NCBI RefSeq assembly: GCF_003011885.1
Contig: NZ_PXXO01000006.1
Coordinates: 108,392 to 172,391, forward strand
DNA length: 64,000 nt
Direction of reading: 5' to 3'
Origin: Cyanobium usitatum str. Tous
GTDB lineage: Bacteria; Cyanobacteriota; Cyanobacteriia; PCC-6307; Cyanobiaceae
Below are positions 52,120 to 59,689 of the stretch, piece after piece. The notes under the pieces were generated by a model. That model was not told the DNA's origin, made no database searches, and saw only the letters and a list, made by a program, of their open reading frames with translations. Numbering within the stretch: the first letter of the stretch is position 1; each line of letters opens with the position of its first letter. The translations under genes and the position numbers were made by a program.

Positions 52120-53322
52120 GTGACCCACCCCTGGCACCCAATCCCCGGTGGCATCTCCGCTCCCCGTGGCTTTCTGGCCGCTGGTGTTACCGCGGGCCTC
52201 AAGGCCTCCGGCAAGCCCGACCTCTCCCTGCTGCTGGCGCCTGAGGGCGCCGTGTGCGCCGGCACCTTCACCACCTCGGTGGTGCGTGCCGCCTGCGTGG
52301 ACCTCTGCTCTGAGCGCCTGGCGGCCTGCGGCGGTCATGCCCGGGCGGTGCTCACCAATTCCGGCCAGGCCAACGCCTGCACCGGCGACCGGGGTCTGAT
52401 CGACAGCCTGCGGGCCACCCAGGCCGTCGCCGATCGGTTGGGTGTGGCGCCTGAAGAGGTGCTGATCTGCTCCACCGGTGTGATCGGCGTGCCGATTCCG
52501 ATGGGCACCTTGCTGGCGGGACTGGATCCATTGGTGGCGGCCCTCAGTCCAGAGAGTGGCGCCGCGGCAGCCACTGCCATCCTCACCACCGATCTGGTGG
52601 CTAAGCAGATCGCTCTGGAGGCGGATCTGGGCGGCCGCACCGTGCGCATCGGCGGCATGGCCAAGGGCTCGGGAATGATCCACCCAAATATGGCTACGAT
52701 GCTGGGCTATCTCAGCTGCGACGCGGGCGTGCCCGCCGAGGTGTGGCAGGCGATGGTGCGGCGGGCGGTGGATCGCTCCTTCAATGCGATCACGGTGGAC
52801 GGCGACACCAGCACCAATGACACGTTCCTGGCCTTTGCAGCCGGAGAGCTCCTAGGCCACGAGCACTTCGAAGCGCTGGAGGCCGGCCTGACGGCGGTGT
52901 CGCAACACCTGGCCAAGGCGATTGCCCGCGATGGCGAGGGCGCCACCTGCCTGATCGAGGTGCAGGCGCAGGGAGCCGCCGATGACGCCGGCGCTCGTGC
53001 CATTGCCCGCACCGTGTGCGGTTCCTCGCTGGTGAAATGCGCCGTGCATGGCCGCGATCCCAACTGGGGCCGGATTGTGGCCGCCGCCGGCCGGGCCGGC
53101 GTGCCCTTTGCTGCTGATCTGGTGGCCCTGTGGCTGGGCGAGCACCAGCTGATGGCCGCCGGCCAGCCCCTGGCCTTCGATCGCGCCGCCGCCAGCACCT
53201 ATCTGCAGAGCGACACGGTAATTATTCGCCTGGTGCTGGGCGATGGCCCCGGCACAGGTGTCGCCTGGGGCTGCGACCTTTCGGCCCAATATGTCCGCAT
53301 TAACGCCGATTACACGACGTAG
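52120..53322 (+). CDS. argJ: Bifunctional ornithine acetyltransferase / N-acetylglutamate synthase
   Basis: From the GTG at 52120 the protein has 400 residues; an earlier GTG at 52051 would overlap coaE. HPIPGGISAPRGFLAAGVTA, AVLTNSGQANACTGDRGL and VLICSTGVIGVPIPMG lead to the autocleavage site in KGSGMIHPNMATMLGYLSCD, where the second threonine becomes the nucleophile. VDGDTSTNDTFLAFAAG and DPNWGRIVAAAGRAGVPF follow. It recycles the acetyl group in arginine synthesis. It is the last typical high-GC core gene before the accessory island. Confidence 0.95.
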   Translation: MTHPWHPIPGGISAPRGFLAAGVTAGLKASGKPDLSLLLAPEGAVCAGTFTTSVVRAACVDLCSERLAACGGHARAVLTNSGQANACTGDRGLIDSLRATQAVADRLGVAPEEVLICSTGVIGVPIPMGTLLAGLDPLVAALSPESGAAAATAILTTDLVAKQIALEADLGGRTVRIGGMAKGSGMIHPNMATMLGYLSCDAGVPAEVWQAMVRRAVDRSFNAITVDGDTSTNDTFLAFAAGELLGHEHFEALEAGLTAVSQHLAKAIARDGEGATCLIEVQAQGAADDAGARAIARTVCGSSLVKCAVHGRDPNWGRIVAAAGRAGVPFAADLVALWLGEHQLMAAGQPLAFDRAAASTYLQSDTVIIRLVLGDGPGTGVAWGCDLSAQYVRINADYTT

Positions 53323-53497
53323 AGGCAAATCTATTGCGCTGGAAGGGTTCTGAGGGTTGACTGGGTGACGCTTACGGAACGCTTACGGAGGAGACAGACG
53401 TAATTCCCAGTGCTCATCAGGAAATTGATACGTTTAAGTCGATGCTCTTTTCTCAAATCCATTGGCAGAAGCGGATTTTTTCCGTAAGCAGGGCACC

Positions 53498-53764
53498 TCA
53501 CCCACCCTCAGGACACCACCCCGTTACCACCTCCTGCCGAGCAACCCACTGAGAACACCGCTTGGTCAGGTGCTCGCCCTGAGGAATCAGACCCTGATGA
53601 ATCGGACAGGTGAGCAGGGTGACGCAGTGCCTTCCCACCTCGTAGCGGAAGTGCTGGCAGGTGATGCAGACGCTTGAGGAGCGGGAGGGTTTGAGGACAT
53701 TCCACTCAAGAAACTCCCATTCCTCAGCGGGGGTCGCAGGGGGCACGGGAACGGCAGCAGGCAT
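53498..53764 (-). CDS. Cysteine-rich small protein (88 aa)
   Basis: The ATG at 53764 opens 88 residues. A proline-rich start (PAAVPVPPATPAEEW) precedes a compact cysteine domain: VCITCQHFRYEVGRHCVTLL, then TCPIHQGLIPQGEHLTKRCS and a last cysteine in GWCPEGG. Five to seven cysteines with two histidines suggest a metal-binding or disulfide fold. I recall related cyanobacterial hypotheticals with this CxxCxxF pattern. It is the first gene of the accessory region, opposite in direction to argJ. Confidence 0.65.
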   Translation of the reverse strand: MPAAVPVPPATPAEEWEFLEWNVLKPSRSSSVCITCQHFRYEVGRHCVTLLTCPIHQGLIPQGEHLTKRCSQWVARQEVVTGWCPEGG

Positions 53765-53900
53765 CGCAAAGGAGCAGATACACCTGTACTACTCACGCTG
53801 AGGCGGTGAGGTCAAGGAGTCCATTGAGTCCCTTATCGCCAAGACAGTCGCCAACAGCAGGAAACGCCAATACCCTGCTCACAAGACCCAACAAGACCCG

Positions 53901-54032
53901 ATGAAGCGCCTGTTGCTACTCGCCCTGACCGCTGTGACGCTGCTGATGGGCACGAGTGCTAGCGCCTGCGAGAAGCACTTGAACGGTCATCAGAACGGAT
54001 CTGACACCGACCTGGAAGGCAGCAAGAAGTAG
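53901..54032 (+). CDS. Small secreted peptide (43 aa) with signal peptide
   Basis: ATG at 53901 to TAG at 54032 encodes 43 residues. A classic signal peptide (MKRLLLLALTAVTLLMGTSA, cleavage after SASA) leaves about 20 residues starting CEKHLNGHQNGSD and ending with a lysine-rich tip. It is plausibly a conserved picocyanobacterial secreted peptide. The stop overlaps the AGAGG ribosome binding site of the next gene, so the two are probably coexpressed. The role is unknown. Confidence 0.6.
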   Translation: MKRLLLLALTAVTLLMGTSASACEKHLNGHQNGSDTDLEGSKK

Positions 54033-54040
54033 AGGTGTAG

Positions 54041-54472
54041 GTGCCAACAAAACTCCAAAACCTCAGAGGTCAGTCACTACTGTTCCGCTGCTTGGAAACG
54101 GGATTCGTAACCACTGCTCCTGCTCTTGGTCGCTACCAAAGCGGAAGGGGCATTGACCCATCAAGGCGGGAACTGGTGGGGGAGCGACCTGACAACTGGG
54201 TCAAAGAAGTGCCAACAACGGTCTGTGAGCACTGTGGAATGGTCGTGAAGGGCACCCAGTGGACGCTGAGGCAGCACCAGCAGACCAAGCGTTGTCAGAG
54301 GGCAGGAGAGGCAATAGCGCCACAGATGCAAAAAGAACAAGTCTTAAAAGAGATGGACGGCGCGACGAAGGGAGTGAACGTTAAGACCTATAAAGGAAGC
54401 ACCATTAGTCCAAAGTTAGCAATCAGAGTCGCTAAAGCAAATCCACTGCTAAAACAGTCCGCGAGAGACTAG
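54041..54472 (+). CDS. Hypothetical protein with a zinc-finger-like Cys/His motif (143 aa)
   Basis: The GTG at 54041 follows AGAGG by five bases, a good ribosome binding site. Of 143 residues, the centre holds VCEHCGMVVKGTQWTLRQHQ followed by QTKRC, a C2H2/C2HC-like finger. The N-terminal part (LLFRCLETGFVTTAPALGRY) and the lysine-rich C-terminal part (VNVKTYKGSTISPKLAIRVA) are not recognised. Finger proteins of this type are often phage or mobile-element associated. Composition is less GC-rich than core genes. Confidence 0.6.
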   Translation: MPTKLQNLRGQSLLFRCLETGFVTTAPALGRYQSGRGIDPSRRELVGERPDNWVKEVPTTVCEHCGMVVKGTQWTLRQHQQTKRCQRAGEAIAPQMQKEQVLKEMDGATKGVNVKTYKGSTISPKLAIRVAKANPLLKQSARD

Positions 54473-54498
54473 TAGTTTAATGTGGCAACCGAAAGCAA

Positions 54499-54660
54499 GT
54501 GTCTAAGCACAAAGGCAATTTCATAAGGATTGTGTACCTTGGCGTTGGCACTTTGATACTCATCTCCGCTCTTTCATCGGGGCAAGCATTGCTAACCGTC
54601 AGCGGCATATTCATTTTCTTCGCAATACTGTGTGGTGTATGCGATATGTGGGAGTGGTAA
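54499..54660 (+). CDS. Small two-span membrane protein (53 aa)
   Basis: GTG at 54499 to TAA at 54660 encodes 53 residues: a basic start (SKHKGNFIR), then two hydrophobic segments (IVYLGVGTLILISALSSG and LLTVSGIFIFFAILCGVC) and a short acidic end (DMWEW). The stop is directly followed by the ATG of the next gene, suggesting an operon with the secreted protein at 54661. The overlapping minus frame 54477-54737 is considered a shadow. Confidence 0.5.
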   Translation: MSKHKGNFIRIVYLGVGTLILISALSSGQALLTVSGIFIFFAILCGVCDMWEW

Positions 54661-55119
54661 ATGAAAAAGTGCAAGTCTTTTAGTTTGCCTGCTGTAGCAA
54701 CAATTTTGCTTTCCCACCTGTTAATTGCTGACCCCATCCACGGGAAAGAACTTTGGTTAAGGTGCCCAGACCGAGAAGGTTACCTAATTGGTTTAAGCGA
54801 TAAAACAAAGACATACACGCTTAACGACTGGTTTTTCATTGATCAGAGCGGGCAATTAAAGATTGGCGGAGACTGGTTTCACGGAACAGCATCATTCACT
54901 CCGCATCATATAGAGTTGCTTTTCTCGCCAACGATGGAATATAAAGGCAAGAAAGTCACCTGGATGAAGCGCCTAGTGATTTCAAGAATAGACTTGAGTC
55001 TTATGGAATTCTACAGAGAAAAAATAAACAATGGTGACTGGTCAAAAGAAGATACTAGTAACTACAAAAGAGGCAAATGCGTGATCGCAAAAGATCCTGG
55101 TATTAAGCATAAAATCTAA
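54661..55119 (+). CDS. Secreted hypothetical protein (152 aa)
   Basis: The ATG at 54661 gives 152 residues. A signal peptide (KSFSLPAVATILLSHLLIAD, cut near residue 28) precedes a beta-rich domain: KELWLRCPDREGYLIGLSDK, then TYTLNDWFFIDQSGQLKIGG and WFHGTASFTPHHIELLF. Only two cysteines remain after the leader. The DNA is AT-rich. No family was recognised. It converges with the gene ending at 55132. Confidence 0.65.
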   Translation: MKKCKSFSLPAVATILLSHLLIADPIHGKELWLRCPDREGYLIGLSDKTKTYTLNDWFFIDQSGQLKIGGDWFHGTASFTPHHIELLFSPTMEYKGKKVTWMKRLVISRIDLSLMEFYREKINNGDWSKEDTSNYKRGKCVIAKDPGIKHKI

Positions 55120-55131
55120 ACCCTACGGCAA

Positions 55132-55338
55132 TTATTTCGGCACCCATTTGCCCGTGCTCGCATTCCACTGTTTTCCATAGGAATCCTGGGGCGTCCAGTT
55201 GCCCTCCATCGGATCAGAAGCGCATTCACCAGCAGGGAACAGATGGACTCGCTGAGAAACCTTGCCAGATTTCTGGTCAAGTCTGATTTGCTCAGCGACC
55301 ACCTTCTTCGTGTTGTCAAATAAAGGGATCAAATCCAT
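55132..55338 (-). CDS. Small hypothetical protein (68 aa)
   Basis: I start it at the ATG 55338; a TTG at 55362 would overlap the upstream gene by four bases. MDLIPLFDNTKKVVAEQIRL is followed by DQKSGKVSQRVHLFPAGECA and a C-terminal WTPQDSYGKQWNASTGKWVP. Its tail with two tryptophan-containing repeats suggests a small folded domain. Function is unknown; it is probably cotranscribed with 55359-55634. Confidence 0.55.
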   Translation of the reverse strand: MDLIPLFDNTKKVVAEQIRLDQKSGKVSQRVHLFPAGECASDPMEGNWTPQDSYGKQWNASTGKWVPK

Positions 55339-55358
55339 AATACTGGAATTAAGATAAG

Positions 55359-55634
55359 TCAAAAGGAATGACGAACTTGTCGTATCTTGAGTTCAAGTTC
55401 CTGAACCTTGAGTTTGCTCTGAGTAAAGGACTGAACAATGTGAGAAGGGGCATCCGACTGGGGATTGAAAGACATTATTTCCTGTTCCCATTCCCGCTGC
55501 TGATAGATCGCCGCAACAAGTTCCTCTTCAAGTGCCTCAATGCTCTGGCGAGTCCTATGAGTAACGAAATCTTCCAGTGGCGTTTTGCCAGACAACTCAC
55601 CGATTGAGGGCGACTTCTGGAGTGGTAGAGGCAT
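55359..55634 (-). CDS. Small coiled-coil hypothetical protein (91 aa)
   Basis: The ATG at 55634 gives 91 residues. A short N-terminal part (KSPSIGELSGKTPLEDFVTH) precedes helices with heptad-like spacing: QSIEALEEELVAAIYQQREW and QSKLKVQELELKIRQVRHSF. A dimeric coiled coil is likely. No motif of known function was seen. It precedes the 55132-55338 gene in the same direction. Confidence 0.55.
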   Translation of the reverse strand: MPLPLQKSPSIGELSGKTPLEDFVTHRTRQSIEALEEELVAAIYQQREWEQEIMSFNPQSDAPSHIVQSFTQSKLKVQELELKIRQVRHSF

Positions 55635-55745
55635 TAGTGGTTAATGCGAAGTGATTGATTCTAACTCCCGAGTCAAGGATTAGCACCAGACGGGGAATGC
55701 AATACAAATGAAAACCTCGTAAAATCAAGCACGACAGCAAGATAA

Positions 55746-55916
55746 TCAAATAATTGTAAATGGAAGGCGATAGGGGCGATCCATTTTTGACAACTTCTTG
55801 GGTTTTGGGTTCTCAAGTTGCTTCAACAACTCAAGCGCCAACTCAGTATTTCCAGACTTGATTGCATTCTTGACTTGCGTCTTGATAGACGGCACACGCT
55901 TGCCAGTTGATGTCAT
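55746..55916 (-). CDS. Small basic protein (56 aa)
   Basis: ATG at 55916 to TGA at 55746 encodes 56 residues: TGKRVPSIKTQVKNAIKSGN, a helix TELALELLKQLENPKPKKL, and a final DRPYRLPFTII. The amphipathic helices and high lysine content look like a nucleic-acid-binding or addiction-type small protein, but no family was recognised. It is separated from the gene at 55359-55634 by 111 bases without other features. Confidence 0.45.
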   Translation of the reverse strand: MTSTGKRVPSIKTQVKNAIKSGNTELALELLKQLENPKPKKLSKMDRPYRLPFTII

Positions 55917-56048
55917 AGCAGACAAGGATGAATGATTTTATGGAGGGTTGCGCAATACTGCGATAACACCCACTGTAACTTCTGTGCCCAGAGAGCAATC
56001 AAGATTTTATACCGTGGATAAGCAAAATCAACAAGATGACCCTGCCGA

Positions 56049-56111
56049 CATCCGAATAGGGATTGCTTCCGACAGGTAGCAGCGCAATGGTTGCGGGTCT
56101 ATCTGGAGCAG
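56049..56111. repeat. About 60-bp imperfect direct repeat, copy A
   Basis: Starting at CATCCGA (56049), this stretch contains TGCTTCCGACAGGTAG and GCGCAATGGTTGCG, both repeated at 56377-56439 with about 80% identity overall. In one plus frame it reads RHPNRDCFRQVAAQWLRVYL, and copy B reads RHPTRECFRQVEAQWLRSYL. So the element may be a duplicated gene fragment. The two copies flank the small gene at 56125-56340 and precede hsdM. Confidence 0.6.
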
Positions 56112-56124
56112 AGGAAAGAAGAAC

Positions 56125-56340
56125 TCAGGCATCTAGAGGGGCATAAGTCCCCATCTCACTCTCACAGTCCTGAATATCTGCCAGCAGATCCCCCAGAAGC
56201 ATCCGCACCCTGGGGGACTGCTCAGAGTGCCTTGAGGCATTAAGCGCAAGCACCGTGATGCGAAGGGTGATCTGCTCCAAGGTCAGCAGGGCACTCTCAA
56301 GCACTTCGGTGGAGAGTGCAGAGGTCGTGAGCAGGGGCAT
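56125..56340 (-). CDS. Small helical hypothetical protein (71 aa)
   Basis: The ATG at 56340 gives 71 residues: LLTTSALSTEVLESALLTLE, QITLRITVLALNASRHSEQ and VRMLLGDLLADIQDCESEMG. It is nearly all helical with one cysteine. It sits exactly between two copies of a 60-bp repeat, like cargo of a duplicated element. Function is unknown. Confidence 0.45.
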   Translation of the reverse strand: MPLLTTSALSTEVLESALLTLEQITLRITVLALNASRHSEQSPRVRMLLGDLLADIQDCESEMGTYAPLDA

Positions 56341-56376
56341 CGGATCTGGAACGACTGCTCACAGTGTTCCCACAGG

Positions 56377-56439
56377 CATCCGACCAGGGAGTGCTTCCGA
56401 CAGGTAGAGGCGCAATGGTTGCGCTCCTACCTGACCGCA
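56377..56439. repeat. About 60-bp imperfect direct repeat, copy B
   Basis: This is the second copy of the 56049-56111 element, in the 351-base gap between the small gene and hsdM. Its plus frame runs on as CFRQVEAQWLRSYLTAGAVQ and stops soon after, with no start codon, so it appears to be a relic. The remainder of the gap to 56691 contains no other recognisable feature; the promoter of the hsd operon should lie there but no clear boxes were seen. Confidence 0.6.
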
Positions 56440-56691
56440 GGTGCCGTCCAATGGTCACATCGGTTGCTGGATGCCACCTGAGCAGGCAACACGACTTGCC
56501 ACACCCTGCAGATGCCATTACTTCCCTGGCACCCGTTGAAGTTCTGGCAGTTGATGCAGCGAGGAGCAGGTGACGCCATATGTGACGGTTGGGCAAGCGT
56601 CCATCGTAAATCCCGAGGGTTCTATGCAACCCCTGCATAACGGGCAAAACCCAGTTCAGCAGGCGAGAATGGTCGGAAGTGACAAGACCGT

Positions 56692-58401
56692 GTGACCGAC
56701 TCAGCGACCTTCGCCACCCCTGAAGCAGGCGACGAAGAGACTGGTGAAGACCTGGGCGGTCTCGATGACCTGCTGGCATCGCTGCGGTCAGACGACGAAC
56801 CAGCGCCCAAGCGAGGTCGAGGCAGAGCGAAGAAGGAAGCACCCGCCAAGGATTTCAAGGCAGTGCTCTGGGCGAGTGCCGACAAACTTCGTGCCCAGAT
56901 GGATGCGGCGGAATACAAGCATCTTGTTCTGGGTCTGATCTTCCTCAAATACATCTCAGACACCTTTGCTGCTCAGCAAGGCAAGGTGCTTCAGACGGTT
57001 TCCAACCCCGAATCCGACTTCTACCTGGGGGATGACCCTGCTGATCACCAGGCAGCACTAGAAGACCGTGACTACTACACCCAGGAGAACGTGTTCTGGG
57101 TTCCTGCTGATGCTCGTTGGGAATCGCTACGGGCACGGGCGAAGCAACCCGATATCGGGCAACTGATCGATAAGGCACTGGTTGCCATCGAGAACGAGAA
57201 CCCAACGCTGCGGGGCAAGTTGGATAAGCGGTTTGGCGCCGCCCAACTGGAACCAGGGCGACTTGGTGAACTGGTGGATCTGATCTCCACCATTGGATTT
57301 GCCGACGACCAGCGTTCAGGTGATGTGCTGGGTGAGGTCTACGAATACTTCCTCGGTCAGTTCGCCAGCGCAGAAGGCAAGAAGGGTGGTCAGTTCTATA
57401 CACCTGCTCACGTCGTCAAAACGCTGGTTGCTGTGCTGGCACCTCATAAGGGTCGGATCTATGACCCCTGCTGTGGTTCTGGCGGGATGTTCGTTCAAAG
57501 CGAGAAGTTCATCCAGGCGCACGGTGGCAAGCGTGATGACGCCTCGATCTATGGGCAGGAGAGCAACCCAACCACCTGGCGCTTGGCAGCGATGAACCTG
57601 GCGATTCGTGGGTTTGCTGCGGATCTGGGTCAAGAACCTGCCGACACCTTTGCCAGAGATCAGTTCCCAGATCAGAAGTTCGACTACATCCTTGCCAACC
57701 CCCCATTTAACATTTCGGATTGGGGCGGGGAAAAATATGAGAGTGATCCACGCTGGGTTTATGGGAGACCACCTGTAGGGAATGCGAACTATGCGTGGTT
57801 ACAACATATGCTCTGGAAACTACGCCCTGGTGGTGAAGCGGGTGTAGTGCTGGCAAACGGATCAATGAGTTCCAACCAAAGCGGTGAGGGGCAGATCCGT
57901 GAGGCGATGGTGCGTGGTGATGTGGTTGAAGTGATGGTGGCGCTGCCTGGGCAACTGTTTCTCAACACCGCCATACCTGTTTGCTTGTGGTTCTTGACCA
58001 ATGACAAGACCCAGCGTGGTCGTGATCGTCGTGGAGAAACGCTGTTTATTGATGCCCGCCAGATGGGCACAATGAAGACCAGGGTTGAGCGGGTGTTGAC
58101 TGACGAGGATATTGCCAAGATTGGAGACACCGTTCACGCCTGGCGTGGTGATGGTGAGGTGTCTGATGCTTATGAGGATGTTGCTGGGTTCTGCTACAAC
58201 GCCAAGTTAGAGGAGATCGAGAAGAATGGATTCGTGCTCACGCCTGGTCGCTATGTGGGAGCAGCAGATATTGAAGATGATGGTGAGGGATTTGACGAGA
58301 AGATGAAGCGCCTCACTGGGTTGCTCAAGCAGCAGCAGGAAGAGGGAGTGAAGTTGGATCAGCAGATTGCCGAGAATCTAAGGAGGTTGGGGTATGAATG
58401 A
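56692..58401 (+). CDS. hsdM: Type I restriction-modification system, modification subunit HsdM
   Basis: The protein has 569 residues from a GTG at 56692. The N-terminal helical domain reads [20 protein letters not shown], then [17 protein letters not shown]. The SAM-binding motif is [16 protein letters not shown] near residue 262, and the N6-adenine catalytic motif NPPFN is in [17 protein letters not shown] near 335. [18 protein letters not shown] is typical of the family. With HsdS it methylates adenine in a bipartite target; with HsdR it forms the restriction complex. An acidic/basic extension (residues 1-50) precedes the domain. Confidence 0.97.
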   Translation: MTDSATFATPEAGDEETGEDLGGLDDLLASLRSDDEPAPKRGRGRAKKEAPAKDFKAVLWASADKLRAQMDAAEYKHLVLGLIFLKYISDTFAAQQGKVLQTVSNPESDFYLGDDPADHQAALEDRDYYTQENVFWVPADARWESLRARAKQPDIGQLIDKALVAIENENPTLRGKLDKRFGAAQLEPGRLGELVDLISTIGFADDQRSGDVLGEVYEYFLGQFASAEGKKGGQFYTPAHVVKTLVAVLAPHKGRIYDPCCGSGGMFVQSEKFIQAHGGKRDDASIYGQESNPTTWRLAAMNLAIRGFAADLGQEPADTFARDQFPDQKFDYILANPPFNISDWGGEKYESDPRWVYGRPPVGNANYAWLQHMLWKLRPGGEAGVVLANGSMSSNQSGEGQIREAMVRGDVVEVMVALPGQLFLNTAIPVCLWFLTNDKTQRGRDRRGETLFIDARQMGTMKTRVERVLTDEDIAKIGDTVHAWRGDGEVSDAYEDVAGFCYNAKLEEIEKNGFVLTPGRYVGAADIEDDGEGFDEKMKRLTGLLKQQQEEGVKLDQQIAENLRRLGYE

Positions 58402-59689
58402 AAATATAGTGGGGATGGCAACCCTTGGAGAATGCCTTGAATCCGTAGTGGATTACAGGGGCAAAACGCCGCCAAAATCTCCCTGCGGGATACCGACCAT
58501 AACGGCAGCAAATGTCAAATCTGGAAGGATTGATATGTCGACTGTCTCATATGTATCCGAGAAGACCTACTGGGAATGGTCTACGAGGGGATTTCCAGAA
58601 GCGGCAGACGTTCTCATTACTACCGAGGCGCCCGTTGGAGAAGTTGCGCCTTTTCCTGGCGATCAGACATATTTGATTACAAGGCGTGTATTCGCAATGA
58701 GGGGAAAGAAAGGGTTGCTAGACAATGCTTACCTTCTTTATACGTGTCTCTCATCCATCGTTCAAGATGAACTTCAGTCGAGAATACGTGGGTCAACGGT
58801 TCCCAGAGTTCTAAAGACAGATATACTTGGTCTCCAGATTCCTCTGCCATCGATTGAGGAGCAAAAAGCGATCGCTCATATCCTCGGCACCCTTGACGAC
58901 AAGATCGAACTGAATCGCAAGACCAACGAAACCTTGGAGGCGATCGCAAAGGCGCTCTTCAAGTCGTGGTTTGTGGATTTCGATCCAGTTAGAGCGAAGG
59001 CAAAAGGTCTCCCTACTGGATTGCCAGCAGAAATCAGCGACCTGTTCCCAGATTCATTTGAGGATTCGGAACTGGGTGAGATTCCGAGTGGGTGGGAAGT
59101 AAAGGCATTGGATGAAATCGCTCATTTTCTCAATGGTCTTGCTCTACAGAAGTTCCCTCCTGAAGACGGTGCCGCAACGCTTCCAGTGATCAAGATCGCT
59201 CAACTAAAGAAAGGTGATTCGACTGGGGCAGACAGGTGCTCCACCGCTGTTCCATCCGACTATGTGGTCAGAGATGGCGATATGTTGTTCTCCTGGTCTG
59301 GTTCTCTTGCTGTTGATATTTGGTGTGGTGGTGACGGTGCTCTCAACCAGCACCTCTTCAAGGTCACATCTAAGACCTATGCCAAGTGGTTTTTCTGTCT
59401 ATGGGTGAAGCATCATCTTCCTGTATTTCAGGAAATCGCACAGGGGAAGGCGACCACGATGGGGCACATCCAGAGACATCACCTAAGTGAGGCAAAGGTT
59501 CTGATTCCACCGCCATCCCTTCTTGCTGCGATGGATTCAGCATTTACCGCTCTTCTGGATCGAGCATTTGGATTACGGAGGCAATCAAAAGATCTTGGAT
59601 CGATCCGTGATGCTCTCCTCCCCAAACTCATCTCAGGGGAGATCCGCATCCCTGATGCCGAGAAGATGCTTGAGGAGGTTGGCGTCTGA
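58394..59689 (+). CDS. hsdS: Type I restriction-modification system, specificity subunit HsdS
   Basis: The protein has 431 residues. Target recognition domain 1 (about 5-150) contains [20 protein letters not shown]. The central conserved helix region [20 protein letters not shown] leads to [20 protein letters not shown]. Domain 2 (about 230-380) starts [19 protein letters not shown]. It decides the DNA sequence recognised by the complex. The ATG overlaps hsdM by eight bases. Codon usage in domain 1 is more AT-rich than in hsdM and hsdR, consistent with separate exchange of recognition domains. Two HIP1 sites lie in the central part (58868 and 58940). Confidence 0.95.
   Translation: MNENIVGMATLGECLESVVDYRGKTPPKSPCGIPTITAANVKSGRIDMSTVSYVSEKTYWEWSTRGFPEAADVLITTEAPVGEVAPFPGDQTYLITRRVFAMRGKKGLLDNAYLLYTCLSSIVQDELQSRIRGSTVPRVLKTDILGLQIPLPSIEEQKAIAHILGTLDDKIELNRKTNETLEAIAKALFKSWFVDFDPVRAKAKGLPTGLPAEISDLFPDSFEDSELGEIPSGWEVKALDEIAHFLNGLALQKFPPEDGAATLPVIKIAQLKKGDSTGADRCSTAVPSDYVVRDGDMLFSWSGSLAVDIWCGGDGALNQHLFKVTSKTYAKWFFCLWVKHHLPVFQEIAQGKATTMGHIQRHHLSEAKVLIPPPSLLAAMDSAFTALLDRAFGLRRQSKDLGSIRDALLPKLISGEIRIPDAEKMLEEVGV

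Noticed and set aside
54477..54737. 86-residue minus frame
   Set aside because: Overlaps two better-supported plus-strand genes; no protein-like pattern.
56297..56842. 181-residue minus frame over the hsdM start
   Set aside because: Composition is that of an antisense shadow of hsdM and the repeat copy B.
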